Below are positions 41,128-50,573 of a stretch of DNA of 64,000 nucleotides, piece by piece (within the stretch, counting starts at the first letter, position 1; each line of letters begins with the position of its first letter). The stretch spans positions 1-64,000 of the forward strand of contig UBMI01000002.1 of NCBI GenBank assembly GCA_900466475.1, written 5' to 3'. Position numbers and translations under genes: made by a program. Under the pieces are notes generated by a model. The model was given only the letters and a program-made list of their open reading frames with translations. It was not told the DNA's origin and did no database searches. This DNA is from Hyphomicrobiales bacterium. GTDB taxonomy: Bacteria; Pseudomonadota; Alphaproteobacteria; Rhizobiales; Rhizobiaceae.

Positions 41128-41961
41128 ATGGCTGACCCGCGCATCATCGTCGTGACCGGATGCTCCTCCGGCATCGGCGCTTATTGCGCGCGCGCCCTGA
41201 AAGCCGACGGCTGGCGTGTCTTCGCCACAGCACGCAAGGCGGAGGATTTGTCGTCGCTCGAAGCCGACGGCATCGAAGCCGTGCTGATGGACTACACGCA
41301 GCCTGAAACGATCTCGGCGCTGGTGGACGCAGTAGCCGAGCGCACTGGCGGCAGAATCGATGCCTTGTTCAACAATGGCGCCTATGGGCAGCCGGGCGCA
41401 GTCGAGGATCTCTCCACGCAGGCCCTGCGCGACCAATTCGAGACCAATGTCTTCGGCTGGCACGAACTGACCAGGCTAGTCATTCCCTTCATGCGCCGGC
41501 GCGGCCAGGGTCGCATCGTCCAATGCTCCTCGATCCTCGGCCTCGTACCCTACCGCTATCGCGGCGCTTACACGGCCTCGAAATTCGCGCTCGAAGGCCT
41601 GAGCATCACCTTGCGCATGGAGCTGCAGGGAAGCGGCATTCATGTGAGCCTGATTGAGCCGGGACCCATCACCAGCCGCTTCACCACAAACGCGCTGGCG
41701 AAGATCAAAGAACATATCGACCTGGAAAACTCGCCCCATGCGGTCGAATACCGCCGGCAGCTCGCCCGCCTTGAAGGCTCAGGCCCGGTCAACCGCCACA
41801 AGCTTGGCCCCGAAGCGGTCTACGCAGCATTGAAACGTGCATTGAACTCGAAAAATCCGAAGCCACATTATCCTGTAACGACTCCGGCTAAACAGGGCAT
41901 ATTGTTGAAGAGGCTGCTTCCGTCCGACCTCTTCTACCGCCTGATGCGTTGGACGGACTGA
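41128..41961 (+). CDS. short-chain dehydrogenase/reductase
   Basis: NAD(P)-dependent oxidoreductase of the classical SDR family (277 residues). The cofactor loop TGCSSGIG is at about 10-17, NNGAYG near 82-87 in place of NNAG, and the catalytic set S134/S135, Y148 and K152 is complete. The C-terminus fits the retinol/steroid-dehydrogenase-like branch. No specific substrate is suggested. It is 17 bases before the HIG1-type gene, so likely co-transcribed with it and the adenosyltransferase. Confidence 0.92.
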   Translation: MADPRIIVVTGCSSGIGAYCARALKADGWRVFATARKAEDLSSLEADGIEAVLMDYTQPETISALVDAVAERTGGRIDALFNNGAYGQPGAVEDLSTQALRDQFETNVFGWHELTRLVIPFMRRRGQGRIVQCSSILGLVPYRYRGAYTASKFALEGLSITLRMELQGSGIHVSLIEPGPITSRFTTNALAKIKEHIDLENSPHAVEYRRQLARLEGSGPVNRHKLGPEAVYAALKRALNSKNPKPHYPVTTPAKQGILLKRLLPSDLFYRLMRWTD

Positions 41962-41978
41962 AAAGAAAAGAGACTGCC

Positions 41979-42182
41979 ATGTCCACAGTCACCTACGTCA
42001 TTGCGATCATCGTCATGGGCCTCGTCGCCCTCGTGCTGATCCGCGGCCTGTTCAACATGATGAAGGGTGGCGATCCGAACCTTTCCAACAAGCTGATGCA
42101 GCTGCGCGTGCTGCTGCAGGCAATCGCCGTCATCCTGATCATGCTGACGCTCTGGTTGACCGGTGGCGGACGCCCGAGCTGA
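41979..42182 (+). CDS. twin transmembrane protein, HIG1-like
   Basis: A 67-residue membrane protein with two hydrophobic helices (about 2-24 and 38-58) joined by a polar loop containing the GDPNLSNKLMQLRVLLQ segment characteristic of the HIG1 domain. In mitochondria the relatives tune respiratory supercomplexes; in alphaproteobacteria the role is unproven. The ATG at 41979 is used because the family begins there. It lies 14 bases before the cobalamin adenosyltransferase gene. Confidence 0.85.
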   Translation: MSTVTYVIAIIVMGLVALVLIRGLFNMMKGGDPNLSNKLMQLRVLLQAIAVILIMLTLWLTGGGRPS

Positions 42183-42196
42183 TCCGAAAGCCGTCA

Positions 42197-42775
42197 ATGG
42201 TAAAGCTCAACAAGATCTACACCAGAACCGGCGATGACGGCACGACCGCGCTCGTCTCCGGCCCGCGACGTGCCAAGCATGACCTGCGTGTCGAAGCCTA
42301 CGGCACCATCGACGAAACCAATTCGGTAATCGGCGTCGCAAGGCTGCATACGGCGGACCTGCCCGAACTCGATGCCATGCTGATGCTGATCCAGAACGAC
42401 CTCTTCGACCTCGGTGCCGATCTGGCTACGCCTGAAACCAACGAGCCGCCGGCTTATGAGCCGCTACGCGTCGTGGAAAGCCAGGTCACCCGGCTGGAAC
42501 GCGATATCGACAGGCTGAATGCCGATCTCGACCCGCTGAAATCCTTCGTGCTGCCCGGCGGCAGCCCTGCCGCCGCTCATCTGCACCTTGCCCGGACGAT
42601 GGCGCGCCGTGCCGAACGGCTGATGGTTGCACTTGCCCGCGGCGAGGGAGAGATCGTGGGCGTCGCGGCCCTCAAATATGTCAACCGTCTCTCCGACTTC
42701 CTGTTCGTTGCGGCCCGCCATGCAAATGATGGCGGCAAGGCGGATGTGCTTTGGGTTCCCGGAAAAAACAGGTAG
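42197..42775 (+). CDS. PduO-type corrinoid adenosyltransferase
   Basis: Transfers the adenosyl group of ATP to cob(I)alamin to make coenzyme B12. The 192-residue protein shows the N-terminal ATP loop TRTGDDGTT at about 8-16, and a conserved FVLPGG and RTMARRAER helix that form the trimer active site. This is the PduO (not CobA/CobO) type. It lies directly after the HIG1-type gene and 37 bases before a rhomboid protease; no other cobalamin gene is in view. Confidence 0.93.
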   Translation: MVKLNKIYTRTGDDGTTALVSGPRRAKHDLRVEAYGTIDETNSVIGVARLHTADLPELDAMLMLIQNDLFDLGADLATPETNEPPAYEPLRVVESQVTRLERDIDRLNADLDPLKSFVLPGGSPAAAHLHLARTMARRAERLMVALARGEGEIVGVAALKYVNRLSDFLFVAARHANDGGKADVLWVPGKNR

Positions 42776-42812
42776 GTTCGCAGCCATCACGATCGCCCGG
42801 GGGCAGGCTTTC

Positions 42813-43598
42813 ATGTTCATACCGCTGCACGATGCCAATACGCTGAAACATATCAAGGTCCAGTGGGTGACACTCGGCCTGATGGCGATCAATATCGCCG
42901 CCTGGATCGTCACAACGACCGAGAGCGAGCAACTCGTGCAGGCCACGACCGTCGGTCTCGGCTATATCCCGGCCATCGTCTTCGGCCATGCGGTGCTGGC
43001 GCCGGGATTGGAAATCGTGCCGGAGACAGCCACCTACGTTACCTATTCCCTGATCCATACGAGTTTCTGGCATCTTGCCGGCAATATGATCTTCCTCTGG
43101 GTCTTCGGCGACAATGTCGAGGATTCAATGGGGCATCTGCGCTTCCTCATCTTCTACCTCGCCTGCGCCGCCGCCGGTGCCCTCTGCCACGGCCTGCTGT
43201 CGACGACATCGGAAGCCCCGCTCGTCGGTGCATCCGGGGCGATCTCAGGTGTGGTGGCGGCCTATCTGATGCTGCATCCGCGCGTGCGGGTCTGGGTGCT
43301 GGTTTTTTTCCGCGTGCCATTGCCGCTACCCGCCTTCATCCCGCTCCTGCTCTGGGTCGGCCAGCAGTTCTTCATGCTGTTGATCGATTCCGACGGCAAT
43401 GTCTCGTGGGGCGCCCATGTCGGAGGCATCATCGCGGGTGCCCTGCTCATTTTCGTCATGCGCCGGCCGGGCGTGCCGCTGTTCGACCGGCAGATCGTGA
43501 CGCCGCGCGCCGTCAAGGATCGGCCGATCCCCATTCGCGTCACTGCCTCGGGCATGCCCGTGCCACCGCGCCTGCCCTGGGGCCGAGACAAGCTTTAA
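42813..43598 (+). CDS. rhomboid family intramembrane serine protease
   Basis: A 261-residue polytopic protease that cleaves membrane-embedded substrates. The catalytic dyad is present: S141 in GASGAISG and H202 in GAHVGG, with the preceding HLAGNMIFLWVFGDNVED segment typical of the family. About seven membrane helices, and a short cytoplasmic tail with repeated arginine-proline. The start at 42813 follows GGGGGCAGG. Last gene of the SDR-HIG1-PduO-rhomboid series; the etf operator region follows. Confidence 0.92.
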   Translation: MFIPLHDANTLKHIKVQWVTLGLMAINIAAWIVTTTESEQLVQATTVGLGYIPAIVFGHAVLAPGLEIVPETATYVTYSLIHTSFWHLAGNMIFLWVFGDNVEDSMGHLRFLIFYLACAAAGALCHGLLSTTSEAPLVGASGAISGVVAAYLMLHPRVRVWVLVFFRVPLPLPAFIPLLLWVGQQFFMLLIDSDGNVSWGAHVGGIIAGALLIFVMRRPGVPLFDRQIVTPRAVKDRPIPIRVTASGMPVPPRLPWGRDKL

Positions 43599-43600
43599 TA

Positions 43601-43620
43601 TTGACGTGAACGTAAACGTT
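43601..43620 (+). promoter_or_regulatory. MerR/LiuR-like operator upstream of etfBA
   Basis: TTGACGTGAACGTAAA (43601-43616) is an inverted repeat of ACGT half-sites, and a third ACGT follows at 43616-43619 so that the overlapping AACGTAAACGTT is also a palindrome. Three ACGT cores recur every six bases. The first site resembles the known LiuR-type pattern of two ACGT cores two bases apart with A/T flanks. It lies 165 bases before etfB. Confidence 0.5.
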
Positions 43621-43689
43621 AATATATTGCCATCCAAATCGACCGGCTGCGTCACGGAAGCGTTGTATTTGGAGGAAAAACGCGTATCC

Positions 43690-43785
43690 ATGTCGCCATT
43701 CGACAATCGGAGCGGCGCCCAAGCGCGCATTTTCCCAGAAGTCTCTGTTGAAGGCCCATCTCTGTTCGAAGGAAGGACCCCATGA
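43690..43785 (+). CDS. possible 31-residue leader peptide overlapping etfB
   Basis: An ATG frame of 31 codons ([13 protein letters not shown] opening) whose TGA overlaps the etfB ATG as ATGA. GGAGG stands 14 bases before the ATG, too far for ideal spacing, and two in-frame TTG codons lie closer to other sites. It may be a translated leader or chance. No family recognised. Confidence 0.25.
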   Translation: MSPFDNRSGAQARIFPEVSVEGPSLFEGRTP

Positions 43786-44531
43786 AAATTCTCGTCCCAG
43801 TCAAGCGCGTTGTCGATTACAACGTGAAGATCCGCGTCAAGCCGGATGGATCGGGCGTCGACCTTGCCAACGTCAAGATGTCGATGAACCCGTTCGACGA
43901 GATTTCGGTCGAGGAGGCCCTTCGCCTGAAGGAAGCCGGCAAGGCCGAGGAAGTGGTCGTCGTCTCGATCGGCCCGGCCAAGGCCGAGGAAACGCTCCGC
44001 ACGGCGCTCGCAATGGGCGCCGACCGCGCCATCCTCGTCGAGACTGATGACGCCGTCGAGCCGCTCACCGTTGCGAAGATCCTCAAGGGTGTTGCCGACG
44101 CCGAAAAGCCGGGCTTGATCATCGTCGGCAAGCAGGCGATCGACGACGATTCCAACCAGACCGGCCAGATGCTGGCAGCCCTCCTCGGCTCCGCCCAGGC
44201 GACCTTCGCCTCCAAGATCGCGATCGAGGGCGACAATGCCACCGTTACCCGTGAGATCGACGGCGGCCTGCAGACGATCAAGGTCAAGCTTCCGGCAGTC
44301 GTCACGACCGACCTGCGCTTGAACGAGCCGCGTTACGCCACCCTGCCGAACATCATGAAGGCGAAGAAGAAGCCCCTCGACAAGAAGAGCCCGGCCGATT
44401 TCGGTATTTCCACCGCTCCACGCCTCAAGGTGCTGAAGACGGAAGAGCCGTCCGGCCGCAAGGCGGGCGTCAAGGTGAAGTCGGTCGCCGAGCTTGTCGA
44501 CAAGCTCAAGAACGAAGCCGGCGTCCTCTAA
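43782..44531 (+). CDS. etfB: electron transfer flavoprotein subunit beta
   Basis: Small subunit of the heterodimeric ETF, which takes electrons from acyl-CoA dehydrogenases and other flavin dehydrogenases and passes them to ETF-ubiquinone oxidoreductase. The 249 residues follow the group I ETF-beta pattern: [22 protein letters not shown] opening, the [16 protein letters not shown] block, the AMP-site region and the recognition-loop [28 protein letters not shown] helix. GGAAGGA precedes the ATG. It is 23 bases before etfA. Confidence 0.96.
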   Translation: MKILVPVKRVVDYNVKIRVKPDGSGVDLANVKMSMNPFDEISVEEALRLKEAGKAEEVVVVSIGPAKAEETLRTALAMGADRAILVETDDAVEPLTVAKILKGVADAEKPGLIIVGKQAIDDDSNQTGQMLAALLGSAQATFASKIAIEGDNATVTREIDGGLQTIKVKLPAVVTTDLRLNEPRYATLPNIMKAKKKPLDKKSPADFGISTAPRLKVLKTEEPSGRKAGVKVKSVAELVDKLKNEAGVL

Positions 44532-44554
44532 GGTTCGAGAAAGGAATTACGACC

Positions 44555-45484
44555 ATGGCCATTCTTCTTCTGGCTGACCACGACAACGCAACCCTTTCCG
44601 ACCAGACCGCCAAGGCCCTGACGGCTGCCGCACAGATTGGCGGAGACATCCACGTTCTCGTCGCCGGCAAGGGCGCAAAGGCCGCCGCCGACGCGGCTGC
44701 CACGCTATCTGGCGTCTCCAAGGTGCTGCTCGCCGAAAGCGATGAACTCGCCAACAATCTTGCTGAGCCGCTTGGCGACCTGATCGTCTCTCTGGCCGGG
44801 AGCTATGACACGATCGTCGCCGCGGCTACCTCCACCGGCAAGAATGTCATGCCGCGCGTCGCCGCTCTCCTCGATGTCGCCCAGGTCTCCGAAATCACCG
44901 AAGTGGTTTCGCCGGATACCTTCAAGCGCCCGATCTATGCCGGCAACGCGATCCAGACGGTGCAGGCGACCGACGCCAAGAAGGTCATCACCGTGCGCAC
45001 CGCTTCCTTCGCCTCCGCCTCCGAGGGCGGCTCGGCCGCCGTCGAAGCAATCCCCGCCGTCTCCGATCCGGGCCTTTCGAACTTCGTGTCCGACGCGCTC
45101 TCGGCCTCCGAACGTCCGGAACTGACCTCCGCCAAGATCATCATCTCCGGTGGCCGCGCGCTCGGTTCCGCCGAGAAGTTCAAGGAAGTCATCCTGCCGG
45201 TAGCCGACAAGCTCGGTGCAGCCGTCGGTGCCTCGCGTGCCGCTGTCGACGCCGGTTACGCCCCGAACGACTGGCAGGTCGGCCAGACCGGCAAGGTCGT
45301 CGCCCCGCAGCTCTACATTGCCTGCGGCATATCGGGCGCCATCCAGCATCTTGCCGGCATGAAGGATTCGAAGGTCATTGTCGCGATCAACAAGGACGAA
45401 GAGGCTCCGATCTTCCAGATCGCCGACTATGGACTTGTCGCCGATCTCTTCGACGTCCTGCCGGAGCTCGAAAAAGCCCTCTGA
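44555..45484 (+). CDS. etfA: electron transfer flavoprotein subunit alpha
   Basis: Large subunit of ETF, carrying the FAD domain. The 309-residue product has the N-terminal AMP/FAD-like fold and the C-terminal FAD-binding domain (about 190-305) with [29 protein letters not shown] and [12 protein letters not shown] segments that line the isoalloxazine. It ends in the [14 protein letters not shown] helix. Operon partner of etfB; a strong hairpin lies about 70 bases downstream. Confidence 0.96.
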   Translation: MAILLLADHDNATLSDQTAKALTAAAQIGGDIHVLVAGKGAKAAADAAATLSGVSKVLLAESDELANNLAEPLGDLIVSLAGSYDTIVAAATSTGKNVMPRVAALLDVAQVSEITEVVSPDTFKRPIYAGNAIQTVQATDAKKVITVRTASFASASEGGSAAVEAIPAVSDPGLSNFVSDALSASERPELTSAKIIISGGRALGSAEKFKEVILPVADKLGAAVGASRAAVDAGYAPNDWQVGQTGKVVAPQLYIACGISGAIQHLAGMKDSKVIVAINKDEEAPIFQIADYGLVADLFDVLPELEKAL

Positions 45485-45552
45485 TCGGTCAGATTGCCTT
45501 CTTTTCGCACTTGCGAATGACTGGAAAATTGTCTTCTATCGGTCTACTACTT

Positions 45553-45582
45553 TTGCCGGGCGATCTTTCGTCCGGCAATTTC
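45553..45582 (+). terminator. probable terminator after etfA
   Basis: TTGCCGGGCGA (45553-45563) pairs with TCGTCCGGCAA (45568-45578) around TCTT, an 11-bp stem with one G-U pair, followed by TTTC and AT-rich sequence. The U run is short but the stem is very stable. Confidence 0.55.
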
Positions 45583-45631
45583 ATATAAAAATACCGGCGG
45601 CGCGGGGGTGTATGCCGGGCGGGGGTTGGAG

Positions 45632-46513
45632 ATGAGCGCGGTGTTGAAGAATATTGGTATCATTGGTGCGGGCCAGATGGGCTGCGGCATCGCGCATGTT
45701 TCGGCCGCCGCAGGATACAAGGTTCATATCTACGATCTGTCGCAGGATCGTATCGAGTCCGGCCTTGCCACCATCAACGGCAATTTTGCGCGTCAGGTGA
45801 CGAACGGCAAGATGACCGATGAAGAGCGCAGCACAGCGCTTTCCCATATTACCGGCTCGGCCAATGTCAACGATCTCGCCCCCTCTGATCTCGTGATCGA
45901 GGCGGCAACCGAAGATGAAAGCGTCAAGCGCAAGATCTATACTCAGGTCTGTCCGGTACTGAAGCCGGAAGCGATCCTTGCCACCAACACGTCCTCGCTG
46001 TCGATCACGCGTCTTGCAGCCGCGACCGACCGTCCCGAGCGCTTCATGGGCATCCACTTCATGAACCCGGTTCCGGTCATGAAGCTCGTGGAACTGGTGC
46101 GCGGCATCGCGACTGAGGAAACAACCTTTTCCGCCGCCAGGGAATTCGTCGCATCGCTGGAAAAGACCGTTACGGTCGCCGAGGATTTCCCGGCCTTCAT
46201 CGTCAACCGCATTCTGCTGCCGATGATCAATGAAGCGATCTATACGCTCTACGAAGGCGTCGGCACGGTCGATGCCATCGATACCGCCATGAAACTCGGC
46301 GCCAACCATCCGATGGGACCGTTGCAGCTTGCCGATTTCATCGGCCTCGATACCTGCCTTTCAATCATGCAGGTGCTGCACGACGGCCTCGCCGACAGCA
46401 AATACCGCCCGTGCCCGCTGCTGGTGAAATATGTCGAGGCCGGCTGGCTCGGCCGCAAATCCGGCCGCGGCTTCTATGACTATCGCGGCGAAACCCCGGT
46501 TCCGACCCGATAA
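45632..46513 (+). CDS. 3-hydroxybutyryl-CoA dehydrogenase
   Basis: NAD-dependent oxidation of 3-hydroxyacyl-CoA, or its reverse in polyhydroxybutyrate turnover. The 293-residue protein has the Rossmann loop GIIGAGQMGCGIA at about 8-20, the ATNTSSLSI segment and catalytic H in the HFMNPVPVMKLVE block, and the C-terminal 3HCDH domain with NHPMGPLQLADFIGLDTCL. Length and sequence fit the stand-alone short HbdA/PaaH type. The ATG at 45632 follows GGTTGGAG. It follows etfBA, and an acyl-CoA dehydrogenase/ETF route joins the three functionally. Confidence 0.94.
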   Translation: MSAVLKNIGIIGAGQMGCGIAHVSAAAGYKVHIYDLSQDRIESGLATINGNFARQVTNGKMTDEERSTALSHITGSANVNDLAPSDLVIEAATEDESVKRKIYTQVCPVLKPEAILATNTSSLSITRLAAATDRPERFMGIHFMNPVPVMKLVELVRGIATEETTFSAAREFVASLEKTVTVAEDFPAFIVNRILLPMINEAIYTLYEGVGTVDAIDTAMKLGANHPMGPLQLADFIGLDTCLSIMQVLHDGLADSKYRPCPLLVKYVEAGWLGRKSGRGFYDYRGETPVPTR

Positions 46514-46589
46514 GTCCCTGATCACTAAAATAGGCGAATGGAACAAAGGCTCGCGACATGCTTTCCTGCCGTGAATGGGAGGAAAAATC

Positions 46590-46682
46590 ATGTCGAGCGA
46601 ATTGCCGATGTTTCTGCTGCAGTGCTGCGTCCTGATCGGACTGGCAGGTGTGTTCCTTATCCGCGGCGCCGGTGACCCCTGA
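46590..46682 (+). CDS. 30-residue single-span membrane peptide
   Basis: A short open frame, MSSELPMFLLQCC then a hydrophobic stretch to about residue 24 and a terminal RGAGDP, preceded by GGGAGG seven bases before the ATG, one of the strongest ribosome sites in the window. The hydrophobic helix of about 18 residues suggests an inner-membrane peptide. No function recognised. It lies 76 bases after the hydroxybutyryl-CoA dehydrogenase gene and nine bases from the converging tlpA stop. Confidence 0.6.
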   Translation: MSSELPMFLLQCCVLIGLAGVFLIRGAGDP

Positions 46683-46691
46683 GCCGCGTCC

Positions 46692-47354
46692 TTACGACCC
46701 GATCGCCCCCTTGATCAGCGCCTTGGCATCGTCGCTATCCCATGCGGCCGGACCGTTCATGGCCGAGATCAGGCAACCCTTTTCGTCGAGCAGCAGCGTG
46801 ACCGGAAGACCAAAGGCAAGTCCTTCCTTTTTCAGGCTATTGAAGACGCCGATCGTATTGTCCCGGTAAAGCTGCAGCGCATCGACACCGATTTCGCTCA
46901 GGAACGCCTTCGGCTTCTCATCGTCACCACTATCGATATTGACAGGCACGACCTGGAACTTGTCGCTGCCCATATCCTTCTCCAGCGCGTCCAGTGCCGG
47001 CATCTCCTCGCGGCAGGGCACGCACCATGTGGCCCAGAGATTGAGAAGCACGGTCTTGCCGGCGAAATGATCAAGCGTCATCGGCTTGCCGTCAGGGCCG
47101 TTGAACGCGACTGTCTGAAGTTTCTTCGGCTGGTTGGCGGCGACCATGGCGGCAACCTGGCCTTTCATGAGGGAGCTCAGGTTAGCACTGCGCTCCTTCG
47201 TCAGCGGGCACTCGGCCGAAGCCGTATCGCCGATACCATTGCCAATGCCCGTCTCCTTCACGTATACCGCTGCCGCACCGGCAACGATGCCAGCAACGGC
47301 AGCGATTGCGATCAGTTTCACGGACGGCAGGCCGAAGGGTTTTTTCGTCGTCAT
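46692..47354 (-). CDS. tlpA: TlpA-like thiol:disulfide reductase
   Basis: Membrane-anchored periplasmic thioredoxin that reduces disulfides, usually for cytochrome c or copper-centre maturation. The 220-residue protein has an N-terminal signal anchor (about 13-32) and a thioredoxin domain with the active site W-C111-V-P-C114 in [19 protein letters not shown] further cysteine (C49) before the domain and an ECP motif are typical of TlpA/CycY. The start at 47354 has GGAG six bases upstream. It is divergent from argH with only 26 bases between start codons. Confidence 0.87.
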   Translation of the reverse strand: MTTKKPFGLPSVKLIAIAAVAGIVAGAAAVYVKETGIGNGIGDTASAECPLTKERSANLSSLMKGQVAAMVAANQPKKLQTVAFNGPDGKPMTLDHFAGKTVLLNLWATWCVPCREEMPALDALEKDMGSDKFQVVPVNIDSGDDEKPKAFLSEIGVDALQLYRDNTIGVFNSLKKEGLAFGLPVTLLLDEKGCLISAMNGPAAWDSDDAKALIKGAIGS

Positions 47355-47380
47355 TTCATTCTCCAGGACGGGCATCTTCC

Positions 47381-48784
47381 ATGGCCGAGGACAACACGGA
47401 CACCAAATCCTCCAACCAGATGTGGGGCGGACGTTTCGCCTCCGGCCCCGATGCGATCATGGAGGAGATAAATGCCTCGATCGGTTTCGACAAGAAGCTG
47501 TTTGCCCAGGATATCCGCGGATCGATCGCCCACGCCACGATGCTCGCCCATCAGGGCATTATTTCCGGCGACGATAAGGACAAGATCGTTCACGGGCTAA
47601 ACACGATCCTGTCAGAAATCGAAAGCGGTAATTTCGAATTTTCCCGCCAGCTTGAAGACATTCACATGAACGTCGAGGCACGGCTTGCGACCCTGATCGG
47701 CCCAGCGGCCGGCCGCCTTCACACGGCCCGTTCGCGCAATGACCAGGTGGCGCTCGACTTTCGCCTCTGGGTGAAGGAAGAATTGCAAAAAACCGAGGCC
47801 ATGCTGACCGATCTGATCGCAGCCTTCCTCGATCGCGCCGAGGAACATGCAGACAGCGTCATGCCTGGTTTCACGCATTTGCAGACAGCCCAGCCGGTGA
47901 CCTTCGGCCACCATTGCATGGCCTATGTGGAAATGTTCGGCCGCGACCGCTCGCGTGTTCGCCACGCAATCGAACATCTCGATGAAAGCCCGATCGGTGC
48001 GGCAGCGCTCGCCGGCACCGGCTATGCAATCGACCGCCACATGACGGCAAGGGCCCTCGGTTTCCGCGAGCCGACCCGCAACTCGATCGACACCGTTTCC
48101 GACCGTGATTTTGCCATCGAGTTCCTGGCGATTGCCGCAATCTGCGCCGTGCATCTGTCGCGTCTTGCAGAAGAGATCGTCATCTGGTCGACGCCGCAAT
48201 TCGGCTTCGTGCGTCTCTCCGACGCCTTCTCGACCGGCTCCTCGATCATGCCGCAGAAGAAGAACCCGGATGCGGCCGAGCTGGTGCGTGCCAAGACCGG
48301 CCGCATCAATGGCTCGCTGATCGCCCTGCTGACGATCATGAAGGGCCTGCCGCTCGCCTATTCCAAGGACATGCAGGAAGACAAGGAACAGGTCTTCGAC
48401 GCAGCCGAGAGCCTGGAACTTGCGATTGCCGCCATGACTGGCATGGTACGCGACATGACGATCAACACTATCAGAATGAAAGCAGCTGCCGGCTCGGGCT
48501 ATTCGACTGCAACCGATCTCGCCGACTGGCTGGTGCGCGAGGCAGGTCTTCCCTTCCGCGACGCCCACCATGTCACCGGCCGCGCCGTGGCCCTTGCCGA
48601 AAGCAGGGGCTGCGATCTGTCGGAGCTTCCGCTCGCCGATCTGCAGGGGATCAATCCTGCCATCACCGACAAGGTCTATGACGTGCTGACGGTCGAAGCT
48701 TCGGTCGCCAGTCGCAAGAGTTTTGGCGGCACCGCACCTTCGGAAGTCAGGAAGCAGATCGCCTATTGGCGCGCGCGCAATTAA
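47381..48784 (+). CDS. argH: argininosuccinate lyase
   Basis: Last step of arginine synthesis: argininosuccinate to arginine and fumarate. The 467 residues show the fumarase/aspartase superfamily signature [15 protein letters not shown] near 280 and the opening [14 protein letters not shown]. The start at 47381 sits 26 bases from the divergent tlpA start. It is followed by a lipoprotein gene and lysA in an order conserved among proteobacteria; the two amino-acid enzymes are thus co-expressed although in different pathways. Confidence 0.97.
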   Translation: MAEDNTDTKSSNQMWGGRFASGPDAIMEEINASIGFDKKLFAQDIRGSIAHATMLAHQGIISGDDKDKIVHGLNTILSEIESGNFEFSRQLEDIHMNVEARLATLIGPAAGRLHTARSRNDQVALDFRLWVKEELQKTEAMLTDLIAAFLDRAEEHADSVMPGFTHLQTAQPVTFGHHCMAYVEMFGRDRSRVRHAIEHLDESPIGAAALAGTGYAIDRHMTARALGFREPTRNSIDTVSDRDFAIEFLAIAAICAVHLSRLAEEIVIWSTPQFGFVRLSDAFSTGSSIMPQKKNPDAAELVRAKTGRINGSLIALLTIMKGLPLAYSKDMQEDKEQVFDAAESLELAIAAMTGMVRDMTINTIRMKAAAGSGYSTATDLADWLVREAGLPFRDAHHVTGRAVALAESRGCDLSELPLADLQGINPAITDKVYDVLTVEASVASRKSFGGTAPSEVRKQIAYWRARN

Positions 48785-48929
48785 GGCATTTCCGGGAGAA
48801 ATGGAGAACGGTCTCCCGCCCGGAAACACGCACTGGACAAAGCGTCAACAATCGGGGTGCACAAGGCTGTCAAACTTCGCTATGAAGATGCCAGTCAGTG
48901 CCCGCCCAGTGTCCGATACGAGGATATCC

Positions 48930-49124
48930 ATGCAGACCAGCTTGCCGCATTTCATCCGCCTTACGGTGGTTTTTGCCGTCATCGGCCTCGCCGTTGCCGG
49001 GTGCGGCCGCAAGGGTGACCTCGATCCGCCGAGCGCAAACGCGACAAAGGGCGGCGATGTTTCCAAACCGACGCAACGGCCAGGCTCCGTCGACAAGCCC
49101 TTTATTCTCGATCCCCTTCTCTAA
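48930..49124 (+). CDS. lptM: LptM-like small lipoprotein
   Basis: A 64-residue lipoprotein between argH and lysA. The signal peptide ends in the lipobox L-A-V-A-G-C at about 20-25, and the mature peptide starts CGRKGDLDPP, the LptM (YifL) pattern. In Escherichia coli LptM binds the LPS translocon LptDE and helps its oxidation; the identity here rests on the lipobox, the C-G-x-K-G-x-L-x-x-P motif and the conserved place upstream of lysA. ATG at 48930 follows GAGGAT. It is 12 bases before lysA. Confidence 0.85.
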   Translation: MQTSLPHFIRLTVVFAVIGLAVAGCGRKGDLDPPSANATKGGDVSKPTQRPGSVDKPFILDPLL

Positions 49125-49136
49125 GGCCGGACTCCA

Positions 49137-50405
49137 GTGAACCATTTCCAGTATCGCGACGGCATTCTCTACGCCGAGAACGTTCCCGTTCCCGAGATCG
49201 CCAAAGCGGTCGGTACGCCCTTCTACGTCTATTCGACTGCAACGCTCGAGCGCCATTACCGCGTCTTCGCCGACGCCTTCGGCGATGTCGATTCCATGGT
49301 CTGCTACGCAATGAAGGCCAATTCGAACCAGGCCGTGCTGAAAACGCTCGGCCGACTCGGTGCCGGCATCGACGTGGTTTCCGAAGGCGAACTGCGCCGC
49401 GCGCTTGCCGCGGGAATTCCCGCCAACCGCATCATGTTCTCCGGCGTCGGCAAGACACCGAATGAGATGGACTACGCACTCGAAGCCGGTATCTACTGCT
49501 TCAACGTCGAATCCGAACCGGAACTCGAAGTTCTCAACCAGCGTGCCGTGCGCGCCGGCAAGAAGGCGCCTGTTTCCTTCCGCATCAATCCGGATGTCGA
49601 CGCCCGTACCCATGCGAAGATTTCGACAGGCAAGAAGGAAAACAAGTTCGGCATCTCCTGGGAGCGCGCCCGCACGATCTATGCTCGCGCCGCCAGCCTG
49701 CCCGGGATCGAGGTTACCGGCATCGACATGCATATCGGCAGCCAGATCACTGAGCTGCAGCCCTTCGACGATGCCTTCAAGCTGTTGCACGATCTGGTCG
49801 ACACGCTGCGCGCCGATGGTCACGATATCCATCACGTCGATATCGGCGGCGGTCTCGGCATCCCCTATAAGGACGACAACAACCCGCCGCCCTCGCCGGA
49901 AGCCTATGCCGCCGTCGTTAAGAACCAGCTTCGCTCTCTGAACTGCAAGATCGTCACTGAGCCGGGCCGCCTGCTCGTCGGCAATGCCGGTATCCTCGTC
50001 ACCGAGGTCATCTATTTGAAGGACGGCGGCGAAAAGACCTTCGTGGTCGTTGACGGCGCGATGAACGACCTCATCCGCCCGACACTCTACGAGGCCTATC
50101 ATGAGGTCCGCCCCGTGGTGATTTCGGCTGCCAATGCGCCGCGCATCCGGGCCGATGTCGTTGGCCCCGTCTGCGAGACCGGCGATTACCTCGCGCTCGA
50201 CCGCGAAATGGCGACCCCGAAGCCGGGCGACCTCCTGGCCATCGGCACGGCCGGCGCTTACGGCGCAGTCCAGGCGGGCACCTATAATAGCCGCCTTCTC
50301 GTGCCTGAAGTTCTGGTCAAGGGCGACGAATTCCATGTGATTCGCCCCCGCCGCACCTATTCGGAGCTGATCAGTCTCGATTCCGTCCCGGCCTGGCTGG
50401 ACTAA
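49137..50405 (+). CDS. lysA: diaminopimelate decarboxylase
   Basis: PLP enzyme making lysine from meso-diaminopimelate, the last lysine step. The 422-residue protein has the Schiff-base lysine K60 in YAMKANSNQ, the HIGSQ segment near 200, and the C-terminal ECETSD-like region as GPVCETGDYLA near 340. It begins with GTG. It directly follows lptM and precedes, after about 170 bases, the TIGR02302 gene. Confidence 0.97.
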   Translation: MNHFQYRDGILYAENVPVPEIAKAVGTPFYVYSTATLERHYRVFADAFGDVDSMVCYAMKANSNQAVLKTLGRLGAGIDVVSEGELRRALAAGIPANRIMFSGVGKTPNEMDYALEAGIYCFNVESEPELEVLNQRAVRAGKKAPVSFRINPDVDARTHAKISTGKKENKFGISWERARTIYARAASLPGIEVTGIDMHIGSQITELQPFDDAFKLLHDLVDTLRADGHDIHHVDIGGGLGIPYKDDNNPPPSPEAYAAVVKNQLRSLNCKIVTEPGRLLVGNAGILVTEVIYLKDGGEKTFVVVDGAMNDLIRPTLYEAYHEVRPVVISAANAPRIRADVVGPVCETGDYLALDREMATPKPGDLLAIGTAGAYGAVQAGTYNSRLLVPEVLVKGDEFHVIRPRRTYSELISLDSVPAWLD

Positions 50406-50573
50406 TGGTCGCAATCACTTTTTGGCGACCGCACGTGAAAAACCGGTATTGAAGGGCCCCCGCCCTCGCCTTCGCCACAAAGAGTGTTATCCTTTTCTTT
50501 CGTGAGCGTATTGCCCAGCAATCGCCGGAAGCGCCCTCTGTTCCCTGAACGCCAGATCGCGGAGACCGGATTG

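Noticed and set aside
48870-50414. A 514-codon minus-strand frame opposite lptM and lysA
   Set aside because: Shadow of lysA; no ribosome site or family features.
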